DNA of 64,000 nucleotides from Acinetobacter pittii. Its GTDB lineage: Bacteria; Pseudomonadota; Gammaproteobacteria; Pseudomonadales; Moraxellaceae. The position numbers were made by a program, and so were the translations under genes. Each line of letters opens with the position of its first letter. Position 1 is the stretch's first letter. The notes beneath the pieces were generated by a model. It searched no databases and was not told the origin of the DNA. It saw only the letters and a program-made list of their open reading frames with translations. Positions 9,933 to 19,269 of the stretch are shown in pieces. Location of the stretch: the NCBI RefSeq assembly GCF_034067285.1, contig NZ_CP139286.1, positions 2,914,001 through 2,978,000 on the forward strand. The letters run 5' to 3'.

Positions 9933-10268
9933 TTACGACCATGGCCACCCTTCACAAGGATTATTAAACAAAACATGTATGTTTCCTAATTCCTCATTTG
10001 TTAAATAACCATTCTTATTTTCATCCAAATAATTAAATAGCTCTGTTTGCTTGTTTTCACCTTGAAAGCGTTTATCGCTCGGCCAGTTATACGGATAGAA
10101 ATTTTCAACCCTTTGAAATTCTTTTAAGCTATACATTCCGTCATGATTTACATCGTACTTTTCCTGAAAAAGCTCCCAATCTAAAGAGGCAGGTTCGCAA
10201 GCACTTACCACATTAAAAATGCAATAAATGATACACCCTACCAATAACTTAATAATTGGATTGCTCAC
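9933..10268 (-). CDS. Small exported EF-hand protein
   Basis: Two calcium-binding EF-hand loops are visible: DVNHDGMYSLKEF and, about 45 residues later, DENKNGYLTNEEL. I start at the GTG at 10268, giving 111 residues with a short signal peptide (IIKLLVGCIIYCIFNVVSA before CEP); the frame can be extended to a TTG at 10328 but that would bury the signal peptide. The start overlaps the last 20 bp of the lipoprotein gene upstream, so translation is probably coupled. Calcium binding in the periplasm or envelope is predicted; the partner is unknown. The start choice is uncertain because no clear ribosome site precedes the GTG. Confidence 0.7.
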   Translation of the reverse strand: MSNPIIKLLVGCIIYCIFNVVSACEPASLDWELFQEKYDVNHDGMYSLKEFQRVENFYPYNWPSDKRFQGENKQTELFNYLDENKNGYLTNEELGNIHVLFNNPCEGWPWS

Positions 10269-10437
10269 GATTATTGGCTTGTAAGTCGGAAATCTTATAG
10301 TCTTTTTCGTGCACAGGTGTACCAACAATACTCATGGTCCGTTCATTTGCTGGTTGCTGCTTGCTCATCGTTCTCATCTCACATCCTGTAGTTAAGATGA
10401 GAAAAACTACAGAAATGCTCACCATTAGTTTTTTCAT
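10249..10437 (-). CDS. Small lipoprotein
   Basis: 62 residues from the ATG at 10437, which has GAGGATCAC upstream at good distance; an in-frame start at 10503 lacks one. The sequence MKKLMVSISVVFLILTTGC is a lipoprotein signal peptide with lipobox LTTGC (Cys 19). The mature 44 residues are polar and without known motifs. It overlaps the EF-hand gene downstream by 20 bp, which suggests that the two act together in the envelope. Confidence 0.75.
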   Translation of the reverse strand: MKKLMVSISVVFLILTTGCEMRTMSKQQPANERTMSIVGTPVHEKDYKISDLQANNREQSNY

Positions 10438-10541
10438 AACGTGATCCTCATTTCTTTTTGTTTTATTTATTAAGTTACCACTTTTTAAACGTTTAAGTGC
10501 CAAAAAAGATATTTTAATTTGTATATATTTTACGCAAAAAT

Positions 10542-10573
10542 AAAGCCAGACTTTAATTGTCTGGCTTTTTATC
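10542..10573 (-). terminator. Terminator after LysE-family gene
   Basis: AAAGCCAGA and TCTGGCTTT form a perfect 9-bp stem with a T-rich tail on the plus strand and an A/T-rich tail (TTTATTTTTG) on the minus strand. It lies between the LysE gene and the small lipoprotein gene, so it probably separates the two transcripts. Confidence 0.8.
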
Positions 10574-10599
10574 TTTTAGATATTTTAATTAAACTTTAT

Positions 10600-11223
10600 T
10601 TACTTGAAAAAGATAAGCTTTAAACCTAGTAGAGTAACAATACTCCCAGCAACTCGATCAACGCCAGTTTTTGCTTTCAAATACATTTTTCTAGGTTTTT
10701 CTGAAGATAACAGCATTGCCACACATGAGTACCAACCAGCATCAATCATAAAACAAATCACTGGTAATGCGACGTAGTAATAATTTGGGATTTCTTTTGG
10801 CAACAAGGCAGTAAATACACTGGCTAATACAACAGCGATTTTTGGATTACTTAACTGGGTAATTAAGCCATATCGATATGCTTGTTTATAAGTCATTTTC
10901 GATTTGCCGTCGTTTTCCATCGCAATAGGTTCTTTGGCATGTTTAATAATTTTAAAAGCTAGCCAAAGCAAATAAAGCCCACCACCAATTTTTAAAATTA
11001 AGTAAGCAGAAGGTACCGCCAACAAAACTGCTTGTAACCCCATAACTGCTAATAGACCAAAAAGAGCTGCGCCAGTCCCCGTCCCTAATGCTGTAAACAA
11101 CCCATGTTTACGTGATTTAGAAATTGAATTTTGCGCTACATAAATAAAGCTTGGCCCAGGGCTTATTGCTCCAAGCATCAATGCCATAGCAATTGAAAAA
11201 AGAGGAATAAGGGACTCAAACAT
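10600..11223 (-). CDS. LysE/RhtB-family amino acid exporter
   Basis: 207 residues with about six hydrophobic helices. The N-terminal family motif is GAISPGPSFIYVAQNSIS (about residues 18-35), followed by GLFTALGTGTGAALF and QLSNPKIAVVLASVFTALLP, the second-half signature. It is an inner-membrane exporter of amino acids or similar metabolites; the substrate is not predictable. It differs clearly from the LysE protein at 3086-3679. It is divergent from the TetR-MFS-HlyD operon, with 178 bp between the starts. Confidence 0.9.
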   Translation of the reverse strand: MFESLIPLFSIAMALMLGAISPGPSFIYVAQNSISKSRKHGLFTALGTGTGAALFGLLAVMGLQAVLLAVPSAYLILKIGGGLYLLWLAFKIIKHAKEPIAMENDGKSKMTYKQAYRYGLITQLSNPKIAVVLASVFTALLPKEIPNYYYVALPVICFMIDAGWYSCVAMLLSSEKPRKMYLKAKTGVDRVAGSIVTLLGLKLIFFK

Positions 11224-11401
11224 TGTATTGACCTAGCATCATGCAATTGCGCGCTATTCTAACAGCTTTTTATGACGCATATAAAAATAGCGAAGATATA
11301 AATGATGAAAATTGAATTTTCATGTTTTTACAATTTATATCTTCACAACGGACAAAAATGTCCGTTAAATATATAACCTTTAAAACTCTCCAACCAATGA
11401 C

Positions 11402-11971
11402 ATGAGTAAACGTCAAAAAATTGCTGCCCAGAATCGGGATGAATTACTCAATGCAGCCGAAGAATGCTTTCGTATTCATGGTATTAACGTCCCTTTACAG
11501 GTTGTAATTGATCATGCTGGTGTCGGCAGAGCAACGTTCTATCGTAACTTTGGTGATCGCAAAGCTTTAATTAACGCCCTTTTAGAACGTGCGATTACAC
11601 AGCTAGAGCAAAAAGCAGCTTATTTTCAACAATTCGAGGATGGTTTATTTCGTTTAATTGAAGGACATATTGGACAACTTCCTAAACTTGCAATTTTGCA
11701 AGATTTTTGGAGAGTGATTGATCGACAAGATCCAATTATGTTAAAAATTTATGAACGGCGGAATAATGCACTTAACCCACTGATTGAAAATGCGATAGAA
11801 CAAAAATTGTGCCGAGCTGATCTCACTGCTGATGACTATGCAATGATCAATGCAATGTTAGGTTCTTCATTTCAAGGACATGAGCCAGAAGAACAGACTC
11901 GCTTAGCAAAACGAGCAATTGAATTACTGTTTCAAGGTATTCAAATACAAAAAATTCGAGGGATAGAATGA
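11402..11971 (+). CDS. TetR/AcrR-family repressor of the adjacent efflux operon
   Basis: 189 residues. Residues about 8-55 form the TetR helix-turn-helix (RDELLNAAEECFRIHG, VVIDHAGVGRATFYRNFGDR, then KALINALLERA). The C-terminal ligand domain is unremarkable in length. Its stop overlaps the MFS start by 4 bp (ATGA), so repressor, MFS pump and HlyD adaptor form one operon, and the protein most likely represses its own operon until a pump substrate binds. I found no obvious operator palindrome. Confidence 0.92.
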   Translation: MSKRQKIAAQNRDELLNAAEECFRIHGINVPLQVVIDHAGVGRATFYRNFGDRKALINALLERAITQLEQKAAYFQQFEDGLFRLIEGHIGQLPKLAILQDFWRVIDRQDPIMLKIYERRNNALNPLIENAIEQKLCRADLTADDYAMINAMLGSSFQGHEPEEQTRLAKRAIELLFQGIQIQKIRGIE

Positions 11972-13611
11972 GTAAAACGCCTCGTTATTTAGAAACACCA
12001 CCCGACTGGACCCCAGAAGAGCAACCGACTCTACCAGGTTCACCGGCAGCTATTGCACATTCTGTACCTAAACGGTTTATTTATTTTTTTATCGGTTTAT
12101 TTGTCGCTCTTTCAGCAAGCTTAAGTAATGGTTTTATTACGGCGAATTTACCTTTAATTCAAGGTGAGTATGGACTGACGCCTTCCGAGGCTGCTTGGCT
12201 ACCTGCGGCCTATGTTATGGCAAACGTTAGCTCAAACCTGATTTTATTCAAAGCCAGACAACAGTATGGACTGAGAGTATTTTCAGAAATAGGACTCGTG
12301 ATTTTTATTGCGGTTCTGGTCTTACATATTTTTGTGCATACCTATGAAATGGCGCTATTTGCTCGGGTTGTGGCCGGTTTAGCTGGCGCGCCACTGAGCT
12401 CATTAGGCATGTATTACACCATGCAAGCTTTTAAAAAAGCAGACATGGCAAAAGGAATATATATTGCCTTCGGTTTCCAGCAACTCGGCGTACCATTGGC
12501 TTGGATTATTTCTCCATTTCTTGTAAATACAGACAGTTGGTCTGTCCTATATACGTTTGAGCTCGGCTTAGCACTTTGTTGTTTAGCCATGGTTGTTTCA
12601 TTGAAGTTACCACGTAGCTTACGAATTTATGTTTTTGAGAAGCAAGATTTTTTTACCTTTGCTTTACTCGCTCCTGGCTTTGCCTGTTTATGTATTGTGC
12701 TCACACAAGGCCCAATTTTATGGTGGTTTAATAGCCAGTGGCTTGCTTACGTATTAATTGCAGGTTTTAGCTTAGTTGTTCTTGGGTTGCTCTATGAACA
12801 CTATCGTGCCAATCCATTAATTATGACGCGTTGGTTAGGTGCTGCTTCAACCTTACGTTTCATTTTTGGTGCTTTTGCTATTCGGCTTTTAATGTCAGAA
12901 CAAAGCTATGCAGCGGTTAACTTCTTAAAAACAATGGGGATGGGTCCAGACCAATTTGTTCCACTCTATGTTGTCATCTTGGTGGGGATTTTAAGTGGAA
13001 CTCTTTTTAGTGCCCTGACTTTTTCACGCGAAAGAATTATCTTCCACTTACTTTTTGCAGAGTTTTTAATTTTAGTCGCGTGTGGACTAGATTATCACTT
13101 AACCAGTGATGTCCGACCTGTCAATTTCTTTGCAAGCCAGTTTTTAGTCGGCTTTGCTGGTGGTCTATTTATTGGCCCATTACTGCTTATTGGCTTTGCA
13201 CAGACACTTGCTAAAGGTCCATCTTATGTCGTTACCTTTATCGTATTATTTTCTGCAACCCAAACTTTCGGTGGTCTTGTCGGGTCTTCATTCTTTTCAA
13301 CCTATCAACAACACCGCACGCAAAACTATCAAGCCGAGATTATTAAAGATTTAGAACAAGCAGACCCTCTAGTCGCTCAAAGACTCTCTACCTATCAACA
13401 CAGTGCATCAGTTACTACGACTGACCCAGCATTACAAACAGCACAATCCATGCGTTCGCTTAATCAGGTGGTCACTCGTGAAGCCCAAGTGCGTGCCTAC
13501 AATGATGTAATTGCATTAAACGGTATTTTTGCTGTCGCACTACTCTTGTGGGGTGGTTTTAATATTGCACGAAGTAAATATTTACAACGTAGAGGAATTA
13601 GCCGTCCTTAA
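11968..13611 (+). CDS. MFS efflux pump, EmrB-like (DHA2-type)
   Basis: 547 residues, an inner-membrane major facilitator with about 14 hydrophobic segments. The N-terminal 35 residues are cytoplasmic and Pro-rich. Family features are SNGFITANLPLIQGEYGLTP at helix 1 and the conserved tract RVVAGLAGAPLSSLG. With the adjoining HlyD-type adaptor (13652-14767) it should form an EmrAB-type tripartite pump that recruits an outer-membrane channel encoded elsewhere. The paired TetR gene overlaps by 4 bp. The C-terminal part contains a long periplasmic loop (about residues 440-510), as in EmrB-like pumps. The drug substrate is unknown. Confidence 0.9.
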   Translation: MSKTPRYLETPPDWTPEEQPTLPGSPAAIAHSVPKRFIYFFIGLFVALSASLSNGFITANLPLIQGEYGLTPSEAAWLPAAYVMANVSSNLILFKARQQYGLRVFSEIGLVIFIAVLVLHIFVHTYEMALFARVVAGLAGAPLSSLGMYYTMQAFKKADMAKGIYIAFGFQQLGVPLAWIISPFLVNTDSWSVLYTFELGLALCCLAMVVSLKLPRSLRIYVFEKQDFFTFALLAPGFACLCIVLTQGPILWWFNSQWLAYVLIAGFSLVVLGLLYEHYRANPLIMTRWLGAASTLRFIFGAFAIRLLMSEQSYAAVNFLKTMGMGPDQFVPLYVVILVGILSGTLFSALTFSRERIIFHLLFAEFLILVACGLDYHLTSDVRPVNFFASQFLVGFAGGLFIGPLLLIGFAQTLAKGPSYVVTFIVLFSATQTFGGLVGSSFFSTYQQHRTQNYQAEIIKDLEQADPLVAQRLSTYQHSASVTTTDPALQTAQSMRSLNQVVTREAQVRAYNDVIALNGIFAVALLLWGGFNIARSKYLQRRGISRP

Positions 13612-13651
13612 TGGCTTTCATTATTGATGAAATAGAAATTGAGATTGATAT

Positions 13652-14767
13652 ATGTCAGATGATCAAAACAAATCGGAACAAACCCCTGCTCAGGCTCCTG
13701 CCAATGAGCCAACACCTGCACCTGCAAGTAAACTGATTCCGACAAAACGCTCAACTTTATTATGGATGTTAGGTGTTCTTATTGTCGGTATTTTAGTGAT
13801 TTTATGGGCATGGAGAATCGGCCCTTTCGCAACGAGTGTTCAGCAAACTGACAATAGTTATGTAAAAGGTAAGACAACGATTTTATCGTCACAAATTAAT
13901 GGCTACGTAAAGGATGTAGTTGTTAAGGACTTTGACCATGTCAAAAAGGGTCAAGTCCTCATGCATATCGATGCCACTACTTATGACCAAAAAGTAGCGC
14001 AAGCGGCCTCAGGGGTTGAACAAGCTAAAAATACTTTAGCCAATCAAACCCAGTCCATTGCTCAAAAACAAGCTGATATTGTGGCTGCACAAGCTAAAGT
14101 TGAACAAGTTAGAGCTCAATATGATCTCTCTTTAGCCCAACTTAGACGCTATCAACAGTTAGGAAATAGCGGAGCAGCCTCTAAATCTGAACAAGATAAA
14201 GCTGCTGCAGATGCTGAAAATAACCTTGCAGCCCTTAAACAGGCAGAGGCTAACGTTTTAGTTGCCAAAGAAGCACTTAAAACGGCACAAGTCGCAGAAG
14301 CAGGTTTAGAAGCACAAGTTTCCAGCGCTAAAGCACAATTAGATCAGGCACAAACTACCAAAGATTACAGTGTCATTGTTGCACCAATGGATGGTCAACT
14401 TGGTGAGGTGAACCCTCGTGTTGGGCAATATGTAGCAGCAGGCTCCCAATTACTCTACCTCATCCCACAGCAAACTTGGGTAATCGCTAACTTCAAAGAG
14501 ACCCAAATTGCTAATATGCGAATCGGTCAAAAAGCATGGTTCACAGTCGACGCCATGAAACATAAAAAATTTACAGGACATGTTGAACAGATCTCACCTG
14601 CTGCGGGTTCTGAGTTCAGTGTGTTAAAGCCTGATAATGCAACAGGAAACTTTACCAAAGTGGTTCAACGAATTGCGGTACGTATTACCATTGATCCAAA
14701 TCAGGAAGGAATGGAACATTTACGCCCTGGCATGTCAGTGGTTACTTCTGTCGATACAAGTTCGTAA
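13652..14767 (+). CDS. HlyD/EmrA-family periplasmic adaptor
   Basis: 371 residues. After a disordered Pro/Ala-rich start, one membrane helix (LLWMLGVLIVGILVILWAW, about residues 32-50) anchors it in the inner membrane. The periplasmic part has the split lipoyl/barrel-sandwich halves (TTILSSQINGYVKDVVVKDF; SVIVAPMDGQLGEVNPRVGQ) around a long Ala/Gln/Lys-rich coiled-coil hairpin, then a beta-barrel. This is the EmrA layout. It lies 40 bp after the EmrB-like pump gene and closes the operon. Confidence 0.92.
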   Translation: MSDDQNKSEQTPAQAPANEPTPAPASKLIPTKRSTLLWMLGVLIVGILVILWAWRIGPFATSVQQTDNSYVKGKTTILSSQINGYVKDVVVKDFDHVKKGQVLMHIDATTYDQKVAQAASGVEQAKNTLANQTQSIAQKQADIVAAQAKVEQVRAQYDLSLAQLRRYQQLGNSGAASKSEQDKAAADAENNLAALKQAEANVLVAKEALKTAQVAEAGLEAQVSSAKAQLDQAQTTKDYSVIVAPMDGQLGEVNPRVGQYVAAGSQLLYLIPQQTWVIANFKETQIANMRIGQKAWFTVDAMKHKKFTGHVEQISPAAGSEFSVLKPDNATGNFTKVVQRIAVRITIDPNQEGMEHLRPGMSVVTSVDTSS

Positions 14768-14832
14768 ACAGCTTTTTAAAGCTCTATTTAAAAAGCTACA
14801 ATGTGATCAATCATTATTTTTCTCAATTTCTA

Positions 14833-15714
14833 ATGTTTGATCACATTGCCCAGCCTATCTCCTGCCAACACATTGAACTCCCCTCATCTGTTCATCTCGA
14901 CATTAAGCGATTAGATTTAGTTCATCCTCAAATCTCGGGTAATAAGTTTTTCAAATTGAAATACAATTTGCTTGCCGCAAAACAACAAAATTTATCAAGT
15001 ATTTTGACTTTTGGTGGGGCTTATTCCAATCATATTGCCGCAACTGCCTATGCAGCTCATCTTTTTGGTTTAAAAAGTATAGGCATTATTCGTGGAGAAG
15101 AGTTAGCTGACAAACCTCTTAATCCAACCTTAGCAAGAGTCCAAAGCTTAGGAATGCAGCTACATTTTGTCTCACGCCATGAATATCGATTACGAGATGA
15201 TGCCAACTATCTTCAACAGTTACACCATCAATTTCCTGAAACTTTCATTATTCCTGAAGGTGGTTCTAATGAACTGGCAGTTCAAGGTTGTCAGGAAATT
15301 CTCAGTCAAAGCGATTTAGAGCAATATGATGTAATTTGCTGTGCAGTCGGAACTGGCGGAACGATTTCAGGGCTCATTGAGCGAAGTGCATCGCATCAAA
15401 AGATTTTAGGATTTTCGGCTCTAAAAGGTGATTTTTTACAACAAGAAATTCGGCAGTGGACTAAAAAACAAAATTGGTCACTGATAGATGCATACTGCTG
15501 TGGCGGATATGCAAAAACCTCACCCGAGCTATTGGCATTTATAGAAAATTTTGAAGAGCAACATGCCGTACCACTGGAACCGATCTATACGGGAAAGATG
15601 GTGTTTGGTCTGCTTGATCTTATAAAAAATAATTACTTTGCTGAGGGAACTCGCATTCTGGCAATCCACTCAGGTGGTTTACAGGCAGATATAAGAAATA
15701 AATCACATCAATAA
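14833..15714 (+). CDS. PLP-dependent ACC deaminase/D-cysteine desulfhydrase-like protein
   Basis: About 293 residues from the ATG at 14833; a frame extension to 14803 adds ten non-conserved residues. Fold type II PLP motifs are present: the lysine stretch HPQISGNKFFKLKYN carrying the Schiff-base Lys, FGGAYSNHIAATAYAA, and the phosphate-binding loop AVGTGGTISGL. The family includes 1-aminocyclopropane-1-carboxylate deaminase and D-cysteine desulfhydrase; the exact substrate cannot be fixed. It follows the efflux operon by 66 bp and could be read from it. Confidence 0.85.
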   Translation: MFDHIAQPISCQHIELPSSVHLDIKRLDLVHPQISGNKFFKLKYNLLAAKQQNLSSILTFGGAYSNHIAATAYAAHLFGLKSIGIIRGEELADKPLNPTLARVQSLGMQLHFVSRHEYRLRDDANYLQQLHHQFPETFIIPEGGSNELAVQGCQEILSQSDLEQYDVICCAVGTGGTISGLIERSASHQKILGFSALKGDFLQQEIRQWTKKQNWSLIDAYCCGGYAKTSPELLAFIENFEEQHAVPLEPIYTGKMVFGLLDLIKNNYFAEGTRILAIHSGGLQADIRNKSHQ

Positions 15715-15831
15715 CTTACTTATGTTCAGGTCGTATTATTACCCACAGCAGTAAATGTCTTTAGCACGACTAAGGCTCGGCATGATAGTATATGCCCCTT
15801 TTAAATTTTCACGATTAATCGAGAATCTCTT

Positions 15832-17031
15832 ATGTCTAACAGTCATGTCGATGTCATTGTCTTAGGTGCAGGTGCTTCTGGACTCATGTTGGCTGCACAT
15901 GCTGCTAAACGAGGGCGCTCGGTTTTAATTTTAGAAAAAGCCAATAAAATTGGTAAAAAGATTTTAATGTCAGGCGGTGGTAAGTGTAACTTTACTAACT
16001 TGTATGTAGAGCCTGACAACTATATTTCTCATAATCCACACTTTGTTATTTCTGCCCTATCACGCTATAGCAACTGGGACTTTATTGGTTTGGTATGTGA
16101 TTATAAAATTGCTTATGAAGAACGAAAACACGGGCAGTTATTCACACTAAATGGCGCTAAAGAAATTTTAGAAATGCTGGTGAGTGAATGCAATAAAACC
16201 AACAACGTTGATATTCAAACCCAATGCGAAGCTGTCCAGATTGATCCATTAGAACAAGGCGGTTTTACTGTACACACAAACCAAGGTCGGTTTAGTTGTG
16301 AGTCATTAGTGGTGGCTACAGGCGGCTTATCTATTCCGACTCTTGGTGGTTCTGGGTTTGGCTATGAACTGGCACAAAAGTTTGGACATCAGGTTTACCC
16401 AACTCGTGCAGGTTTAGTTCCATTTACTTTTTCAGATCATATTAAAGAGGTCACTACACGTCTAAGTGGTAATGCTTTAGATGTGACACTCAGTAACTCG
16501 AAAAATAGCTTTACTGAAGCATTATTATTTACGCATCGTGGTTTAAGTGGACCAAGTTCTTTGCAGCTTTCAAACTATTGGAACTCGGGAGAAAGCTTCA
16601 AAATTGACTTTTTCCCAAGCCAAGATTTAGCAACTTATTTAAAAGATAAAAAGAAAGCGCAACCCAAAGTTCTATTACGTACCCTTCTTAGCGAGTTTAC
16701 CGCGAAAAGTATTGTCCAAGAGTTACAGCAACTCATCTGGCCAGAGCAGAGTGAAATAGCGATTGGTAATATCAGTGATGCACTGTTAGATCATATTGCC
16801 GAGCAACTACATGGTTTTACTGTCAAACCATCAGGTACAGAAGGATATCGTACTGCCGAAGTTACTTTAGGTGGAGTGGATACAACTGAAGTATCTTCCA
16901 AAACCATGGAAAGTAAAAAGCAAAAAGGACTATTTTTTATTGGCGAAGTACTTGATGTAACTGGCCACTTAGGAGGTTATAACTTCCAATGGGCTTGGTC
17001 TTCCGCTTATGCAGCAGCACAATATGTTTAA
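15832..17031 (+). CDS. HI0933/YhiN-type FAD-dependent oxidoreductase
   Basis: 399 residues. An N-terminal Rossmann motif VIVLGAGASGLMLAAHAAKRG binds FAD, followed by the family signature KIGKKILMSGGGKCNFTN. The central ATGGLSIPTLGGSGFGY and the C-terminal GEVLDVTGHLGGYNFQWAW complete the BaiN/YhiN-family pattern. The substrate of this family is poorly defined; flavin-linked redox chemistry in the cytoplasm is expected. Monocistronic, with the start 20-30 bp after an AT-rich leader. Confidence 0.92.
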   Translation: MSNSHVDVIVLGAGASGLMLAAHAAKRGRSVLILEKANKIGKKILMSGGGKCNFTNLYVEPDNYISHNPHFVISALSRYSNWDFIGLVCDYKIAYEERKHGQLFTLNGAKEILEMLVSECNKTNNVDIQTQCEAVQIDPLEQGGFTVHTNQGRFSCESLVVATGGLSIPTLGGSGFGYELAQKFGHQVYPTRAGLVPFTFSDHIKEVTTRLSGNALDVTLSNSKNSFTEALLFTHRGLSGPSSLQLSNYWNSGESFKIDFFPSQDLATYLKDKKKAQPKVLLRTLLSEFTAKSIVQELQQLIWPEQSEIAIGNISDALLDHIAEQLHGFTVKPSGTEGYRTAEVTLGGVDTTEVSSKTMESKKQKGLFFIGEVLDVTGHLGGYNFQWAWSSAYAAAQYV

Positions 17032-17043
17032 ATGACAAAGAAG

Positions 17044-17214
17044 CTAATTTGATGCTTTCGAATCATTTGACGAATTTTCAGAATTACGCGTATGAGTTGT
17101 TGTCTGTTTTGATGAATTAGATTTGTTAAAGACAAATTTATAAGCACTTGCTAAAAAACCTACGGTAATTCCCGCAATGACAATCGGTGCTAAAAAACGA
17201 CCTGGTTTCTTCAT
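17044..17214 (-). CDS. Small single-helix membrane protein (56 aa)
   Basis: An open frame of 56 codons starts at ATG 17214 with GAGGAAA 7 nt upstream. The start MKKPGRF is basic and is followed by one membrane helix (LAPIVIAGITVGFLASAYKF), then a Ser/Asn/Thr-rich hydrophilic tail. It resembles in design the small gene at 19270-19497 on the other side of the channel gene. Function unknown; probably an inner-membrane anchor-tail protein. Missed by length cut-offs, but the ribosome site and composition support it. Confidence 0.65.
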   Translation of the reverse strand: MKKPGRFLAPIVIAGITVGFLASAYKFVFNKSNSSKQTTTHTRNSENSSNDSKASN

Positions 17215-17249
17215 CGTATTTTCCTCACTTATTTGTTTTTATAACGGCC

Positions 17250-17282
17250 CAAAAAAGGACGACCACTCAATATAGAGTGGTC
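17250..17282 (-). terminator. Hairpin after the mechanosensitive-channel gene
   Basis: GACCACTC and GAGTGGTC form an 8-bp perfect stem; on the minus strand it is followed by GTCCTTTTTT. It lies about 60 bp past the channel-gene stop and before the small gene at 17044-17214. Confidence 0.7.
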
Positions 17283-17343
17283 GAACTTATCACAAAAATC
17301 AAAGATTTTTTGTACGGTTTATCTGAAAAATTAGTTTCATCTA

Positions 17344-19044
17344 CTAAATTTCGTCATTTTCTCCAGTAGATCCAAACGGTTTATTTACTGGTGGTTGTGC
17401 TGGATTTACTTGCGCAGAATCAGCTGGTTTTGCATCAGATGACACGGTTGACGGTGAAGTTGTCGTCGGTGCAATTGTAGATGTTGACGAAGTAGTCGTT
17501 GCAGATGAATTACCGGCAGATGGAGTGCTCGTAGTGGTAGTAGAAGGTGGTTGATACAGAGGATTTGGTTCGTTAGCTTCTTTTTTAGCTTTATCTAACA
17601 AATCACTCAATAGTCTTTCAGCTGGTTGGCGACCACCTAAACCAAATGCAAGAGCGAAAGCAACTGCAACTGCGCCTAGAGTCAAACCAAATGCAAGATT
17701 AACGATTGAATCCGCAATACCCATCGCTCTTAAACCAAGCGCAAGTACTAGACCAATAATTAGCACACGAACTAAACTACCCAACCAACGCGAGCTATTA
17801 TATTCACCACGTTGAACTACGTTTGCCACAACATTAGCAAGCCAGAAACCAATAACCAAGATTACTGCGCCCAATAGAATGTTTGCACCGAAATGGATAA
17901 ACATTGCGATTAGACCACTAATCTGATCGAAACCAAGACGATCCGCAGCTTCAGAAACTGCAAACAGCATCGTAAAGAATACAATTAGCCAGCCAACTGC
18001 ATTAGAAACTTTAGTTTCACCTAAAAAGCGTTGTACATCTAATTTTTTAGGAATTTCATCAACACCTGTACCTGCAATTAATTCAGCGACTAAGCGGCCA
18101 ACAAAACGAGAAACAATATAAGCAACCAGTAGAATTAAACCAGCAGCAATAATATTTGGAATTGCCTGCAAGATTTCATTAAGCATTGCTGTCGCTGGCT
18201 GAGAAATTGTCTCAATGCCTAAAGCTTCAAATGCCACAATCAACGTTGTAATAATGATGATTGCAAAAACAAATGAACCTAAGAATTTGCCTACATTAGA
18301 GTTTTTGAAAAGACCAATTTTTTCAGCTTGGGCCTGAACACCTAAGCTATTTACCAAACCTTCAACAATACCGCGTACAATTTTTGCCAAGATATAACCA
18401 ACAAAAACGATAACGCCAGCAATAAAGATATTTGGTAAGAACGCTACGGCGTCATTTACCATATTTTGAACTGGAATCAGTAAGCCTGTTAATCCTAGTA
18501 TTGAAAGAACAATCGGAAGGAAAAGTAACAATACAAGCCAGTAAAGAATTTCACCAATATTCTGGCTAATTCCACCTACACCCACTTCACTGCTTAACTT
18601 ATCGTCAAGTTGAGTTCGCGATAAAACATTGGTCACCCCTGCTCGCACCAGTCGAGCAACGATCCAACCAATAAAACCTACCACAACAGCAGCAATAATA
18701 TTTGGAATATAGACGAGTACCTGATTCACCATATTGCTGAACGGGCCACTTACTCCACTAATGTTAAGCACATTGAGAGCTGCGACAACAGCTAAGATTA
18801 GAATAAACCAGAATACGACTTTTGAAATAAGACCTTCTATGTTTGGAGCACGCCCAGTTGCTGAAGATAATTTTGCATTGGTATTTACTTTTTGCAGAAG
18901 TTTTTTTACACCTGCCGCAACCAATAAAGCAATTATCCAGCCTACAAGTAAGATGACGATTGCAGCTAAAATAGGATGAAACTGATCCCAGTAATACATC
19001 GCATCAAATTGAGCGCCGCGAGGCCCATCAAAAAATTCATTCAT
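17344..19044 (-). CDS. Mechanosensitive-channel-like protein with repeated TM-helix domains
   Basis: 566 residues. The protein has at least four paired hydrophobic segments of the 'conserved TM helix' type (for example ILAAIVILLVGWIIALLVAAG, YIPNIIAAVVVGFIGWIVARL and AIPNIIAAGLILLVAYIVSRF), then a pore-like Ala/Gly helix (LGAVAVAFALAFGLGGRQPAERL). This resembles the CmpX-type branch of the MscS superfamily, expected to respond to membrane tension. The last about 90 residues are a Ser/Thr/Pro-rich tail, low-complexity and probably extracytoplasmic or disordered. Single gene; start ATG at 19044. Function is by family only. Confidence 0.82.
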   Translation of the reverse strand: MNEFFDGPRGAQFDAMYYWDQFHPILAAIVILLVGWIIALLVAAGVKKLLQKVNTNAKLSSATGRAPNIEGLISKVVFWFILILAVVAALNVLNISGVSGPFSNMVNQVLVYIPNIIAAVVVGFIGWIVARLVRAGVTNVLSRTQLDDKLSSEVGVGGISQNIGEILYWLVLLLFLPIVLSILGLTGLLIPVQNMVNDAVAFLPNIFIAGVIVFVGYILAKIVRGIVEGLVNSLGVQAQAEKIGLFKNSNVGKFLGSFVFAIIIITTLIVAFEALGIETISQPATAMLNEILQAIPNIIAAGLILLVAYIVSRFVGRLVAELIAGTGVDEIPKKLDVQRFLGETKVSNAVGWLIVFFTMLFAVSEAADRLGFDQISGLIAMFIHFGANILLGAVILVIGFWLANVVANVVQRGEYNSSRWLGSLVRVLIIGLVLALGLRAMGIADSIVNLAFGLTLGAVAVAFALAFGLGGRQPAERLLSDLLDKAKKEANEPNPLYQPPSTTTTSTPSAGNSSATTTSSTSTIAPTTTSPSTVSSDAKPADSAQVNPAQPPVNKPFGSTGENDEI

Positions 19045-19210
19045 ATTGTTATGTCCTCAATTGTTATGTTCTTTTCAGTGCTTTCAATAATGAAAAACAC
19101 TTTTCGTTGTTAAAAATGACGATGAATGCGGTCTATCTCACCTTATGTTTTGAATATTTTCTAATCAACACAGTTCTGCATAAATACAACAAATTGATGC
19201 AAAAGGTTGC

Positions 19211-19244
19211 AAAAAAAGCCTTCAGGTCACGTCCTAAAGGCTTT
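19211..19244 (-). terminator. Terminator of the small membrane-protein gene
   Basis: AAAGCCTT-AGG and CCT-AAGGCTTT pair and are followed on the minus strand by seven T residues; 26 bp past the 19270 stop. Confidence 0.8.
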
Positions 19245-19269
19245 CTATAAAGATATACTGGTTAGCTTA

